Shown here: piece by piece, positions 55,526-64,000 of the stretch
Numbering within the stretch: the first letter of the stretch is position 1
Layout: each line of letters opens with the position of its first letter
From: Alienimonas californiensis
GTDB taxonomy: Bacteria; Planctomycetota; Planctomycetia; Planctomycetales; Planctomycetaceae
Reading direction: 5' to 3'
Length of the DNA: 64,000 bases
Assembly: GCF_007743815.1 (NCBI RefSeq)
Contig: NZ_CP036265.1
Span: 2,429,823 to 2,493,822 of the forward strand
Made by a program: the position numbers and the translations under genes
The notes under the pieces: model-generated
Database searches by the model: none
Told to the model about the DNA's origin: nothing
Seen by the model: only the letters and a program-made list of their open reading frames with translations

Positions 55526-57204
55526 GGCGCCGTCGGCCCGTTCCTCCCGCCGCGTTCCTCGCCCTGCTCGCCGGGCTGCTGTGCGTCCCGGGGGCGGCGT
55601 GCGCCGCCCCGCCGGAGGGGGTGATGAGCAGCGAGGCGTTCCTCAAAACCCGCGACTTCTGGCCGGAGTGGGAGCGGTCCGGAGAGGTGTTCCGGGTTGA
55701 GGGCCGCGTGCGGTCCGTCGCGGGCGGCACGCTGCGTTTGGAAAACGTCCCCCTGACCGTGCGGCCGTCGGCCGGTTCCTCGCTGGGCCGGGCCGAGAAC
55801 GGCGTCGCCCGGGTGGAGGTCACCGGCCGGATCGCCTCCGGGCCGAGCGGCCCCTTCCTGCAATCGACCGCGGTGCGGGCGCTGTCCTCCGACGCCGCCG
55901 AGTTCAACACGCGCAAGCTGGCCCTCGACCGCGACGACCCGGCCGCCCTGGAGCGACTGGCCGCCTGGGCGGAGGGCCGGGCTCGGTTCTACAACGACCC
56001 GGCGCTGGCTCGGCGGGCGCGGGAAGTCCGCCGCGACGCCTTCGATCTGCGCTGGAACGCCGCGGGAGAGACGACCGAACGGCCGAACGCCGCCCCGGCC
56101 GGCGTGCCCCCGGGGGTCTGGGCGCAACTCGCCCTGCTGGACGCCGCCCCCGACGCCGCTCCCGAGGGGGGGACCGACGGCCGGCCGGCCAAGTTGGCGG
56201 ACGCGGAGCGGGCGGATCGGGTGCACGAGGCGCTGCGAACCTGGTGGCGGGCGGTGCGGGACGACGGGAACGCCGACCTCGCCGCGTTGGCCGGTCAGAT
56301 TCGTCGCCGCCTGCCGGGCGCCGCGACGCCGCCGGCCGCGGGGGCCGAACCGCCCTCGGCGGAACTGCTCGCTGCCTACGACCGCACCCCCGCGGAGACC
56401 TTCGCCGCCGCCGACGAGGCCGCCCGGGCCGCGCTGGCCCGACGCTTCTTCGCCCGGGTGGAACGCACGCGGATCGAAGCGACCGCCGCCCCGGACGGCC
56501 GCAACGGGTTCGCCGTGGCGAAGGTTCTCGACGCCCGCCTGCCGGAGTTGGCGGAACTGGCCGAGGAGTACCGGGAGCGGGAATTGGCCTGGCGGACCGG
56601 CCGGATCCCGTCCACCTCCCGGGCCGACGCCGCGGAGTTGGCGGACCTGCTGACCCAACGGGGCGAGCCGGCCCGGGCGAAGGAGGTTCTGCGGACCTGG
56701 CTGGCGGCCCGGGAACGCTCGCTGCGGTCGGAGGGCGTGGGCGGGCTGATCCGGGCCGCGGAGGAATACCGGGCACTCGTCGGCGACGACGCCGCGGCGG
56801 TCCGCCTGCTGACGGAGGCCTACGCCGCCGCCAACCCGGACAGCCCGGAGGAGGCCGCCGTCGCCGGGCGGCTGCGGGATCTGGGCATGACGCGCGCCGG
56901 CGGCCGCTGGCGGACCGCCGCGGAGGCCGCCGCGATGCCGATCGACCCGATCACCGCCGCGATGCGGGACGGCCGGGTGGTGGTCGGGATGACGGCCCCG
57001 CAGGTGCGGGCGGCGCTCGGCGCCCCGCCGGCGCGAACGCAGGCCGTCAGCCGGCTCAGCGTGGCGGAGGTGTGGATCTACGCCCCCCCCGCCGCCGCCT
57101 TCCGCGACGGCCTGGGCGCCGGCGGTTCGATCGTCGTGCACCTCTCCCGCCCCAAGTCCCAACCCCCGGAGGAGGCCACCGTCACCGCCGTCCATCGGCT
57201 GTGA
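55522..57204 (+). CDS. Exported protein of unknown function, coupled to the upstream gene
   Basis: This 560-residue protein has a signal peptide (VPPAAFLALLAGLLCVPGAACA). A beta-barrel-like N-terminal part (VFRVEGRVRSVAGGTLRLENV) may be an OB-like fold. A long helical repeat-like middle follows (ELAELAEEYRERELAWRTGR, LADLLTQRGEPARAKEVLR), resembling tetratricopeptide packing. The end (VVVGMTAPQVRAALGAPPARTQ, WIYAPP, IVVHLSR) resembles a small SmpA/OmlA-like lipoprotein-style domain by its GMTxxxVxxxLG motif. No enzyme function is seen. Its start overlaps the upstream stop. Confidence 0.6.
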   Translation: MRRRRPVPPAAFLALLAGLLCVPGAACAAPPEGVMSSEAFLKTRDFWPEWERSGEVFRVEGRVRSVAGGTLRLENVPLTVRPSAGSSLGRAENGVARVEVTGRIASGPSGPFLQSTAVRALSSDAAEFNTRKLALDRDDPAALERLAAWAEGRARFYNDPALARRAREVRRDAFDLRWNAAGETTERPNAAPAGVPPGVWAQLALLDAAPDAAPEGGTDGRPAKLADAERADRVHEALRTWWRAVRDDGNADLAALAGQIRRRLPGAATPPAAGAEPPSAELLAAYDRTPAETFAAADEAARAALARRFFARVERTRIEATAAPDGRNGFAVAKVLDARLPELAELAEEYRERELAWRTGRIPSTSRADAAELADLLTQRGEPARAKEVLRTWLAARERSLRSEGVGGLIRAAEEYRALVGDDAAAVRLLTEAYAAANPDSPEEAAVAGRLRDLGMTRAGGRWRTAAEAAAMPIDPITAAMRDGRVVVGMTAPQVRAALGAPPARTQAVSRLSVAEVWIYAPPAAAFRDGLGAGGSIVVHLSRPKSQPPEEATVTAVHRL

Positions 57205-57333
57205 GGGCGTGTGAGCGGCGGGGCGGGGAAAGGCGTGGCGGAGCGAGGGGACCGGCCGCTGAACGGCGACGCGGGGCGGCCCTCCGTTATCCTTGCCGCG
57301 AACGCGTCCTTTCCGCCTGAAACCGTTGCGCCC

Positions 57334-59775
57334 GTGACCGCTTTTCGCCTCGCCCCGGTCGCCCTCCTCCTGTCGCTGGTCCCCGTCGGTTGGGGGCAGG
57401 ACGAACCGGCGCCGGCCGACCGGCCGCTGACCGACCCGGCCGGGGCGGCCGAGGACGCCGACCGGCCGCTGCGGTTCGAGGATCTGTACGGCAGCGCCCG
57501 GCTGGATCTGACAGGCTCCTATCCCCGCGGGCTGACGTGGGTCGGGCCGGGGCGGTACCTCACGCCGGCGGAGCAGGGTTCGCCGGAGGTCGTCGAGGCC
57601 GCGACCGGCGAAAGCCGCCCGGCCTACGACGCCGCGGCGCTCTCCACGGCCCTGACCGACGCCGGCGTGCAGGGCCAGTTGGCCGAGGTGTTCGCCCGCC
57701 GCCCGACGGGCGTGGCCGCGACGTTCGACGACGACCGCAGGCGCGCCCTGCTGGGGTCCGGCGGGGACCTGTTCGCCGTCGACTTCGGCGGCCCCGCCTT
57801 CGGGATCGATGCGGAGGCGGCCCCGGTCGTGGTTCGCCTCACCGAGACGCCGCAGACCGAGGAACTGCCCGAACTGAGCCCCGACGGCCGCACCGCCGCC
57901 TTCGTCCGCGGCTTCGACCTGTACGCGATCCCGCTGATCGGCGCCGGCGCTTCCCTGCACCCCGGCCCGGAAGTGCGGCTCACCCACGGCGGCAGCGATC
58001 TGCTCCGCCACGGCAAAGCGGATTGGGTTTATTACGAGGAACTCTACGGCCGCGATTGGAAGGGCTACCGCTGGAGCCCGGATTCGCAGCGGCTGGCCGT
58101 CATGGAATACGACGACCGGGCCGTCGGCGCCTTCACCGTGCTGGACGAAGCGGCGGGCACCGACGTGGCCCGCCGCCCCGCCGATTCCGGGCAGCGGGTC
58201 GAACGCACCCGGTATCCGAAAACCGGCACGACGAACCCGACGGTTCGCCTGGGCGTGGTCGCCGCGACCGGCGGGCCGGTGCACTGGATCGACTGGGCGA
58301 CCGACAGCCTTCCCGGCCTGCCCGCGATGGGCCGCGAGGCCGGCGACGGCGGCGGCCTGATCGCCCACTACGGCTGGTTCCCCGACGGCGACCGCCTCTA
58401 CGGTTATTTGCAGGACCGCGTGCAGTCGTCGCTGTCCGTGCGGGCCGTGGCGGTCTCGGAGGAGGGCGAACTCGGCGAACCGACCGAACTGCTGACCGAA
58501 TCCCACGGCGCCTGGGTCGAAAGCCCCGGCGACCCGGAGTTTTTGCCGGACGGCTCCTTCCTCCTCGCCAGCACGCGGGACGGCTGGCGCCATCTGCACC
58601 GCTACGCCGCCGACGGCACGCTCCTCAATCCCGTCACCGGCGGGCCGTGGGAGGTGCGGAGCGTCGAGGCGATCGCGGTTCCCGGGGGCGAAGCGGGCGA
58701 GGCCTCGGGGAACGAGCCGTGGATCTTCTTCACCGGGACGAAGGACGACCCGGTGGGCGAGTTCCTGTACCGCGTCCGCCCGGACGGTTCCGACCTGACC
58801 CGCCTCACCCCGGAGCCCGGCGCTCATAAGCCGCAGATCGCCCCCGGCGGCGGGTTCTTCATCGACACCTACAGCGCCCACGACACGCCCCCCCGCGTGC
58901 TGCTCCGCACCGGCGCCGGCGAACTGGGCCGCGTGCTGGGCGAGGCCGACCCCCCGGGGCTGAAGCAGATCGCCCGCGGGGAGTGGCAGTGGGTCGAGAT
59001 CCCCGTGCCCGCCGCCCCCCGGACCGACGGCGGCACCGACCCGGCCGGCACGCTGCACGGCTATCTGCTCCTCCCGCCGGGGCTGGACCGGTCCAACCCG
59101 GACGCCGACGTGCCGGTGTGGGTGATGACCTACGGCGGCCCGCACACGACGGTGGTGCGGGACGACTGGGCCTCCGGCCGCGGCTGGGAACACCTGCTGG
59201 CGACCAACGGGATTGCCGTGCTGAAGGTCGACCCCCGGGCCGCATCCGCCCGCGGCTGGGCGCCGGCGTGGGAGGTCCACGGCCGGCTGGGCGAGCAGGA
59301 AACGACGGACATGATCGCCGCCGCCGCCTGGCTCCAGGAGCAGCCGTGGGTCGCCGGGGATCGCATCGGCCTGTCCGGCCACAGCTACGGCGGCTACCTG
59401 ACGGCCCGGGTCCTCACCCACACCGACCGCTACGCCGCCGGTATCGCCGGCGGGTCGGTGACCGATTTTCAGAATTACGACACGATTTATACCGAGCGGC
59501 TGATGGACACCCCCGCCGCCAACCCGGACGGCTACGCCCTCACCAACCTCTCCCGCAAAGCCGGCGATCTGAAGGGGCGTCTGCTGCTGATTCACGGGGG
59601 AATGGACGACAACGTCCACCCGCAGAACGTCTGGCAGTTCGCCGCCGCCCTGCAGGAGCGGGGGAAGGACTTCGAGCTGATGATTTACCCCCGCAGTCGC
59701 CACTCGATTGCCGGAACGCATTATCGCCGATTGATGTGGGACTTCGTGCGGGAGACGATGTTGGAGGAGCGGTGA
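57334..59775 (+). CDS. Exported S9 (dipeptidyl peptidase IV-like) serine peptidase
   Basis: This 813-residue exopeptidase starts at GTG 57334 with signal peptide LAPVALLLSLVPVGWGQ. The N-terminal eight-bladed beta-propeller domain (about 50-560) shows WVYYEELYGRDWKGYRWSPD, the DPP IV-type Glu-containing segment that binds the substrate N-terminus. The C-terminal alpha/beta hydrolase has Ser in GLSGHSYGGYLTARVL near 685, Asp in IHGGMDDNVHPQN near 759 and His in PRSRHSIAGTH near 790. A complete catalytic triad implies an active enzyme, cleaving peptides after Pro or Ala at the second position. It acts outside the cytoplasm. Confidence 0.93.
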   Translation: MTAFRLAPVALLLSLVPVGWGQDEPAPADRPLTDPAGAAEDADRPLRFEDLYGSARLDLTGSYPRGLTWVGPGRYLTPAEQGSPEVVEAATGESRPAYDAAALSTALTDAGVQGQLAEVFARRPTGVAATFDDDRRRALLGSGGDLFAVDFGGPAFGIDAEAAPVVVRLTETPQTEELPELSPDGRTAAFVRGFDLYAIPLIGAGASLHPGPEVRLTHGGSDLLRHGKADWVYYEELYGRDWKGYRWSPDSQRLAVMEYDDRAVGAFTVLDEAAGTDVARRPADSGQRVERTRYPKTGTTNPTVRLGVVAATGGPVHWIDWATDSLPGLPAMGREAGDGGGLIAHYGWFPDGDRLYGYLQDRVQSSLSVRAVAVSEEGELGEPTELLTESHGAWVESPGDPEFLPDGSFLLASTRDGWRHLHRYAADGTLLNPVTGGPWEVRSVEAIAVPGGEAGEASGNEPWIFFTGTKDDPVGEFLYRVRPDGSDLTRLTPEPGAHKPQIAPGGGFFIDTYSAHDTPPRVLLRTGAGELGRVLGEADPPGLKQIARGEWQWVEIPVPAAPRTDGGTDPAGTLHGYLLLPPGLDRSNPDADVPVWVMTYGGPHTTVVRDDWASGRGWEHLLATNGIAVLKVDPRAASARGWAPAWEVHGRLGEQETTDMIAAAAWLQEQPWVAGDRIGLSGHSYGGYLTARVLTHTDRYAAGIAGGSVTDFQNYDTIYTERLMDTPAANPDGYALTNLSRKAGDLKGRLLLIHGGMDDNVHPQNVWQFAAALQERGKDFELMIYPRSRHSIAGTHYRRLMWDFVRETMLEER

Positions 59776-59834
59776 CGGGGCCGCCGCCCCGCCGACCCGT
59801 TCGTCGCGTCGTCCCCCGCTCAGACGCCCCCGCC

Positions 59835-61505
59835 ATGACCGCCGCCCCGCTCGACGACGCGCCCGACTCCGCCGCGCCCCCGGAGGACGGCCGCCGGGAC
59901 GCCGGCACCCTCGTCTTCGACGCGGACGCCCCGCCCGCCCCTCGCACCGGCCCCCGGCAGGCGGAGGCGGTCGCGGCGATCCAGCCCGGCGCCCTGCTGG
60001 GCCGGTTCGAAATCGTCCGGCGTCTGGGCGGCGGGGGGATGGGCGAGGTCTTCCTCGCCCGGGACCCGGACCTCGACCGGGACGTGGCGATCAAGGTGCT
60101 CAGCGGCCCCGCCGCCGCCGATCCGGACGCCCGCCGGCGGTTCCTGCTGGAGGGCCGGGCCGTCGCCCGGCTGTCCCACCCGAACGTGATTTCGATCCAC
60201 GAGGTCGGCCCGGCCCACCTCGCCGATTCGCTGGAGACGCGGTTCGGCGACGCCGAGGAGACCGCGGGGGACGGGGGCGGGGCGTCCGCCGGCGGGACGT
60301 CCGTCGGGGGGACGACCGCGGCCGCGGAGTGGGACGGGCCGGTCTACCTGGTGATGGATTACGCCGGCGACGGGTCGGTCGATCGGCTGTTGCGCGACGG
60401 GCCGCTGTCCGTGGCCCAGGCGACGGCGGTGGCCGCGGACGCCGCCGCCGGCCTCGCCGCCGCCCACGCGGCCGGCCTGGTGCACCGGGACGTCAAACCG
60501 GCGAACCTGATGCTGGAGGGCGGCGGCCCCTGGAACGGCGGCGTGGTGCGGGTCGCGGACTTCGGCCTCGCCCGGCGAATGAACGAGGACGCGGACGGCC
60601 TCGACGCCCCGGCGGCCCCGGCGGACGAACGCTCCGCCGCCGCGGGTCTCCCCCCCGCCGACCGCCGCCGCGTCCGCCGCCGGGTGGCCGGCACGCCGCA
60701 CTTCATGAGCCCGGAGCAATGCCGCGGCGAAGCCGTCGACGCCCGCAGCGATCTGTATTCGCTGGGGGCGACGTACTACGCCCTGCTGGCGGGGCGCCCG
60801 CCGTTCGCCGCGTCCCCCGGGGGGCCGTCGCGGCCGGTGACGGCGGTGCTCAACGCCCACAACAAGTGCGACCCGCCGCCGGTTCACCTGCTGGAGCGCC
60901 TCGGCGGCGCCGTGCCCTCCGCCTGCACGCGCATCATCCTGCGAGCGATGGCGAAGGACCCCGCCGACCGCTACGCCGGGGCCGCCGCGTTCCGCAAGGA
61001 CGCCCTGGCCCTGCTGGACGCCCTCCGCCGCTACGGGGCGGCGCCCCCCGCCCCGAACGCCTCCGAGGCAAGCTCCGAGGGGGGGCGGACCGATCCGCTG
61101 CCGGCCGACTTCCTCCTGCCCAGCGAGCGGGCCCGCGAGGGAGACGACTCGAACGACTCCGCGTTCGACGCCCGGCGGGAGGCGCCGTCCGGCGGGTCGT
61201 CTGGTGGGGTGTCTTCCGGGGCGTCCACCGGCCTGTACGACCCTGCCGCCGACACTCCCGCGGCGGGCACGGAGGTCGAGGCGGCCGACTTCCAACCGCT
61301 GACCGCTCGCGCCGACGGCTGGGGACCGCCGCCGGGCGTGCGGCGGGAGACGTTCTCGCTCAACGAGGGGGAAGTGCTGCTGAGTTATCCCGCCTCGTTG
61401 AAAGAGGCGGCATTCTCCCTGGACGAGATCGACCGGCTGCGGGCGTGGCTCAATCTGGTCCGCATCAAACTCATGGCGCTGGCGGAAGAACAGCCGAAGT
61501 CCTGA
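59835..61505 (+). CDS. Eukaryotic-like Ser/Thr protein kinase, soluble
   Basis: This 556-residue kinase has an N-terminal domain RFEIVRRLGGGGMGEVFLARDPDLDRDVAIKVL (Gly loop near 65), HRDVKPANLM near 217, DFGLARRM near 243, and GTPHFMSPEQCRGEAVD as the APE-like motif. A Gly/Ala-rich insert sits within the N-lobe near 140-165. There is no membrane helix, so it acts in the cytosol. A C-terminal tail of about 160 residues ends in a small helical segment (SLKEAAFSLDEIDRLRAWLNLVR). All key residues (Lys, Asp, Asp) are in place. It follows the S9 peptidase gene after a 60-base gap. Confidence 0.88.
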   Translation: MTAAPLDDAPDSAAPPEDGRRDAGTLVFDADAPPAPRTGPRQAEAVAAIQPGALLGRFEIVRRLGGGGMGEVFLARDPDLDRDVAIKVLSGPAAADPDARRRFLLEGRAVARLSHPNVISIHEVGPAHLADSLETRFGDAEETAGDGGGASAGGTSVGGTTAAAEWDGPVYLVMDYAGDGSVDRLLRDGPLSVAQATAVAADAAAGLAAAHAAGLVHRDVKPANLMLEGGGPWNGGVVRVADFGLARRMNEDADGLDAPAAPADERSAAAGLPPADRRRVRRRVAGTPHFMSPEQCRGEAVDARSDLYSLGATYYALLAGRPPFAASPGGPSRPVTAVLNAHNKCDPPPVHLLERLGGAVPSACTRIILRAMAKDPADRYAGAAAFRKDALALLDALRRYGAAPPAPNASEASSEGGRTDPLPADFLLPSERAREGDDSNDSAFDARREAPSGGSSGGVSSGASTGLYDPAADTPAAGTEVEAADFQPLTARADGWGPPPGVRRETFSLNEGEVLLSYPASLKEAAFSLDEIDRLRAWLNLVRIKLMALAEEQPKS

Positions 61506-61550
61506 AGCCGAAATCCTGAGGGCGAGCCGTTCCCGTCAGGGCTCCGCGTC

Positions 61551-63830
61551 TCAGGGCTCCGCGTCGGCCCGGCCGTCCATCGCCGCGGCCCCGCCGCTGG
61601 CCGGGCTGAAGCGGTAATAGACTTCCAAACAGAGCGTCGCCATCGCGGTGCTGTACAGCATGCCGCCGTACTCCGTGTAATTGTGGCGCATCGGCCGCAC
61701 CGGCCAGGCGCCGGCCTGCGGACCCTCCTTGTATTGCTCCTCCAGCAACAATTCGCGGAGGCCCTGGTTCCAGCGCTCCCACTCCGGCCCGCCGTGGTGG
61801 TGCAGGGCGAGGCTGGCATAATACCAGTGATACAGGTTCCAGGTCCGCAGCTCCGGCGGGAACCGGTCGAGATATTCGACCGCCTGCTTCGCCGCGGGCT
61901 GATCGCGTCGGAGACCGAGAATCTGCTTGCAGAACAGCGCTTCGGCCGTCATCGAGGGCTTCACCGCGTGCCCCTCCTCCCGCTTGTAACGGGCCAGCCC
62001 GCCGTAGGGGTATTGCACCAGCTCCCCATCGGCGTTCACCGTTTCGCTGCGGTCCCGCAGGAAATTAATCATGCGGGCCCGCGTCTCCGGCGGCGTCGGC
62101 ACGCCGGCGTTCTCGGCGCTTTTCAGCGCCATGACCTGCCAGCCGAACATGCTCATGTCGCCCACCCGCACCCGCTGCGAATAGCGCCAGCCGCCGTCGG
62201 GATATTGCTCCGCGACGATGTACGCGACCGCTTTCTCCACCGCCCGCCGCAGGGCGGGGTCGGGCCGGTCGCCCTCCAGCGCCAGCGCCTCGGCGAGGGC
62301 GTAGGCGGCGATGCCGTGGGAATACATCCGGGCGTAATAATTGGCGTCCCCGGTCAGGGAGCCGTCCTCCTTCTGCTGGGCGACCAGCCACCGCACCGCT
62401 TTATCGACCGCCGGGGCGTACTTCCCCCCGGTGCGGGTGTAGCCGGCGCCGAGGAACGACAGCGTCACCAGTCCCGTGAGCCCGGCGTCGGCGTCGCGAC
62501 CGGTGTTCCGCTTGTCCGGATCGGGCTCCGCGACCGGGTCGTTGTCGGACCCGCTGCCGGCGCCGTGCTCCGAGGCGTCCCAGTAGCCGGCCGCCTCCTG
62601 AGAGCGGGCGAACCAGGCCAACGCCGCCTCCACCGCCTCCTCGGACTCCGTCGTCCCCCCGTACTGCTTGGCGATCTCCGTCCGCCGCGACAGGTCCCGC
62701 AGCCGATAGGCGTCCGGCACGCCCGGCGCCCGCGGGCCTTCGGTGTTAGTCACCACCGCCTGCGGACCGTCGTCACGCCGCTCGCCCGGGTCCGGCCGCG
62801 GCAGCAGATCGTTGCGACGTTCCGACAGACCGCTCGCGGCGAGCGGGTCGAGCGACTCCATCGGCAACGCAGGCCGCGTCCGCCGCGGCGTCGCCGTCGC
62901 GAGGTCGGCCAGACTCGGGGCGGCGAGGCGATCCGGGTCGGGGGCCTCGAGGGATTCCGGAACTTCCGGGTCGTCCGGCAGCATCGGCAGGGGCAGGAGA
63001 GAGGCGACATCCGGCGCCGCGGGCGAGACGGGGGAATCGATCTCCGTCGGCTGCGGCCCGTCCTCAGTGGCGCGCCGCGGCAGATCGGGCACGAGGTTCG
63101 CCCGCTCCGTCAGCGTCATCTCGGCCGCGAACGGGTCCGGCTCCGCCCGCTCGCGGCGGGGGATCGGTTGGAACGTCGCGTCCGCCGACGGCAGCGTCCG
63201 GCGGGCGAGGGGGCGGGGCGTCGGCGACAGGTCGGGCAACGCCGCGATCGGGGCGTCCACCGGCGCCGGCTGCCCCGGCGACGGATCGAGCGTGGGAGCC
63301 AGGGGATCGGGGACCGCGTCCGGCCGGTCGGGCGCGGGCAGCGGCTGATTCAGGCGGTCGGCCGTTTCGAGCGGCGTCGTGAAGTCCGCCGGGGGATCGG
63401 CGGCCCGGTCCCGGTTCCGCTCGACCTCCTCGACCGCACGGTCCGGCAGGTCCGAGCGGCTGAGGGCGCGGGGCGACGTGGGCTCGATGCTCCGCCACGG
63501 CTCCGGCACGCGGTCCGCCGCGGGAGCCTCGGCGGCGTCCAACCGCAGCGAACCGACCTGGAACCGCCGGTTCGGTTCGGTCCGACGATCGCCCGTTTCG
63601 CCGAGCATCCGGTCGATCGACGGCTTCGCGGCGAAGACGGCGCACAGCAGCGCCACATGAAAGACGACGCTGAACAGGAAGCTCTTCGTCCCCGTCCCGC
63701 GATCGCCCCAGCCGGTCGACAGCATCGACGCGAGATGCGCCGCGGCCAGGAGCAGGGAGCCGGTCAGCAGCGCCCACCACATGGGCTGCGACAGTTCCGG
63801 AAGCTGAGCGAGGAGCGCCACGAACCTCAA
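61551..63830 (-). CDS. Membrane protein with prenyltransferase/squalene-oxidase-type repeats
   Basis: This 759-residue protein has two N-terminal membrane helices (MWWALLTGSLLLAAAHLASM, SFLFSVVFHVALLCAVFAA), a 300-residue Pro/Asp-rich linker, then an alpha/alpha-toroid catalytic-like domain from about 400. The latter has ALAWFARSQEAAGYWDASEH, LVTLSFLGAGYTR, DGSLTGDANYYARMYSHGIA and GWRYSQRVRVGDMSMFGWQV, the QW-type repeats. The DXDD motif of true squalene-hopene cyclases is not seen, so it may bind rather than cyclise. It starts at TTG 63830, overlapping the stop of the ExbD-like gene (TTGA), and is probably part of that operon. A 15-base direct repeat (61536-61550 and 61551-61565) straddles its stop. 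Confidence 0.8.
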   Translation of the reverse strand: MRFVALLAQLPELSQPMWWALLTGSLLLAAAHLASMLSTGWGDRGTGTKSFLFSVVFHVALLCAVFAAKPSIDRMLGETGDRRTEPNRRFQVGSLRLDAAEAPAADRVPEPWRSIEPTSPRALSRSDLPDRAVEEVERNRDRAADPPADFTTPLETADRLNQPLPAPDRPDAVPDPLAPTLDPSPGQPAPVDAPIAALPDLSPTPRPLARRTLPSADATFQPIPRRERAEPDPFAAEMTLTERANLVPDLPRRATEDGPQPTEIDSPVSPAAPDVASLLPLPMLPDDPEVPESLEAPDPDRLAAPSLADLATATPRRTRPALPMESLDPLAASGLSERRNDLLPRPDPGERRDDGPQAVVTNTEGPRAPGVPDAYRLRDLSRRTEIAKQYGGTTESEEAVEAALAWFARSQEAAGYWDASEHGAGSGSDNDPVAEPDPDKRNTGRDADAGLTGLVTLSFLGAGYTRTGGKYAPAVDKAVRWLVAQQKEDGSLTGDANYYARMYSHGIAAYALAEALALEGDRPDPALRRAVEKAVAYIVAEQYPDGGWRYSQRVRVGDMSMFGWQVMALKSAENAGVPTPPETRARMINFLRDRSETVNADGELVQYPYGGLARYKREEGHAVKPSMTAEALFCKQILGLRRDQPAAKQAVEYLDRFPPELRTWNLYHWYYASLALHHHGGPEWERWNQGLRELLLEEQYKEGPQAGAWPVRPMRHNYTEYGGMLYSTAMATLCLEVYYRFSPASGGAAAMDGRADAEP

Positions 63831-64000
63831 GGCGTCGGCCCCGCTTCCGGCTGAACAGGAATCGGCGCCGCGGCGTCGCCCCGCACGGGCTCGACCGCGA
63901 GGGAAAGGTTCGTCAGCCCGGCCTGATTCACCGCGTCCATGACGCTGACCACATGCTGATAGGCCCCGGAGGCGTCGCCCCGGACGACCACGACTTGATC
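63827..64000 (-). CDS. ExbD/TolR-like biopolymer transport protein, C-terminal fragment
   Basis: The last 57 residues of a protein that enters from the right edge of the window are visible: VVVVRGDASGAYQHVVSVMD and VNQAGLTNLSLAVEP. This is the periplasmic end of ExbD/TolR, which with an ExbB/MotA-type partner uses the proton motive force. The TGA (63829-63827) overlaps the TTG start of the next gene. The membrane helix with its key Asp lies outside the window. Confidence 0.8.
   Translation of the reverse strand, partial: DQVVVVRGDASGAYQHVVSVMDAVNQAGLTNLSLAVEPVRGDAAAPIPVQPEAGPTP

Noticed and set aside
55183..59721. Minus-strand open frame of about 1,500 codons opposite the S9 peptidase
   Set aside because: It covers three plus-strand genes with clear motifs and signal peptides. 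Long stop-free antisense frames are expected at 70% GC.
1..64000. tRNA or rRNA genes
   Set aside because: I found no cloverleaf with a TTCGA-type T-arm or conserved rRNA segments by eye. A covariance search would be needed to exclude a tRNA.

Overview
The window is very GC-rich (about 70%), gene-dense, double-stranded bacterial chromosome. It looks like a high-GC member of the Planctomycetales. The strongest markers are a DUF1559 pilin-like protein, a cysteine-rich YTV-type cell-wall protein, a prenyltransferase/squalene-oxidase-repeat protein beside ExbD, two eukaryotic-like Ser/Thr kinases and a two-ring CDC48-type ATPase. I cannot name the genus from sequence alone. I saw no rRNA, tRNA, CRISPR array, insertion sequence or prophage. 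Both window edges cut genes (a lipoprotein at the left, an ExbD-like protein at the right).

Layout. 1-12.7 kb: a plus-strand type II secretion/type IV pilus-like operon (pseudo-receiver, GspE, GspF, five pseudopilins, GspK/PilX-like, a GspL or PilM-PilN-like protein, GspM/PilO-like) that ends with two Tad-type parts, a short CpaA-like prepilin peptidase and CpaB, and a textbook terminator. 12.7-17.2 kb, minus strand: two paralogous lipoproteins, a DUF2752 membrane protein and a membrane-anchored Ser/Thr kinase. 17.4-27.8 kb: CDC48-like ATPase, a coiled-coil exported protein, mfd, a Tat-exported Gfo/Idh/MocA oxidoreductase, a DUF1559 protein and a repeat-bearing exported protein. 28.1-36.8 kb: dicarboxylate symporter, LplA-like ligase, a retron-like reverse transcriptase with two N-terminal membrane helices that overlaps a beta-propeller gene, an OmpA-like lipoprotein, EpmA and two exported or membrane proteins. 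36.9-43.9 kb: a FabZ-FabG-ACP-FabZ fatty-acid cluster, then pta-bpt-DUF58 joined by 4-base overlaps. 44-46.6 kb: a quinol-oxidising complex made of a Rieske protein and a b6-type cytochrome b fused to a di-haem c tail. 46.8-64 kb: Tat-exported EEP hydrolase, YTV wall protein, sugar isomerase, MoxR ATPase, several proteins of unknown function, an S9 peptidase, a second Ser/Thr kinase and the ExbD-linked repeat protein.

Most unusual points. (1) The two-gene unit at 30.8-32.9 kb: a membrane-anchored retron-family RT translationally coupled to a cytosolic beta-propeller, with strong hairpins in the leader that could be a retron-type ncRNA. This is my best candidate for an undescribed system. (2) Two families of palindromic intergenic repeats. 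One has the two-hairpin layout of REPINs and occurs three times. The other has one arm inside the mfd coding frame. (3) Two blocks of different 16-residue cysteine repeats in the YTV protein. (4) The hybrid T2SS/T4P-Tad operon.
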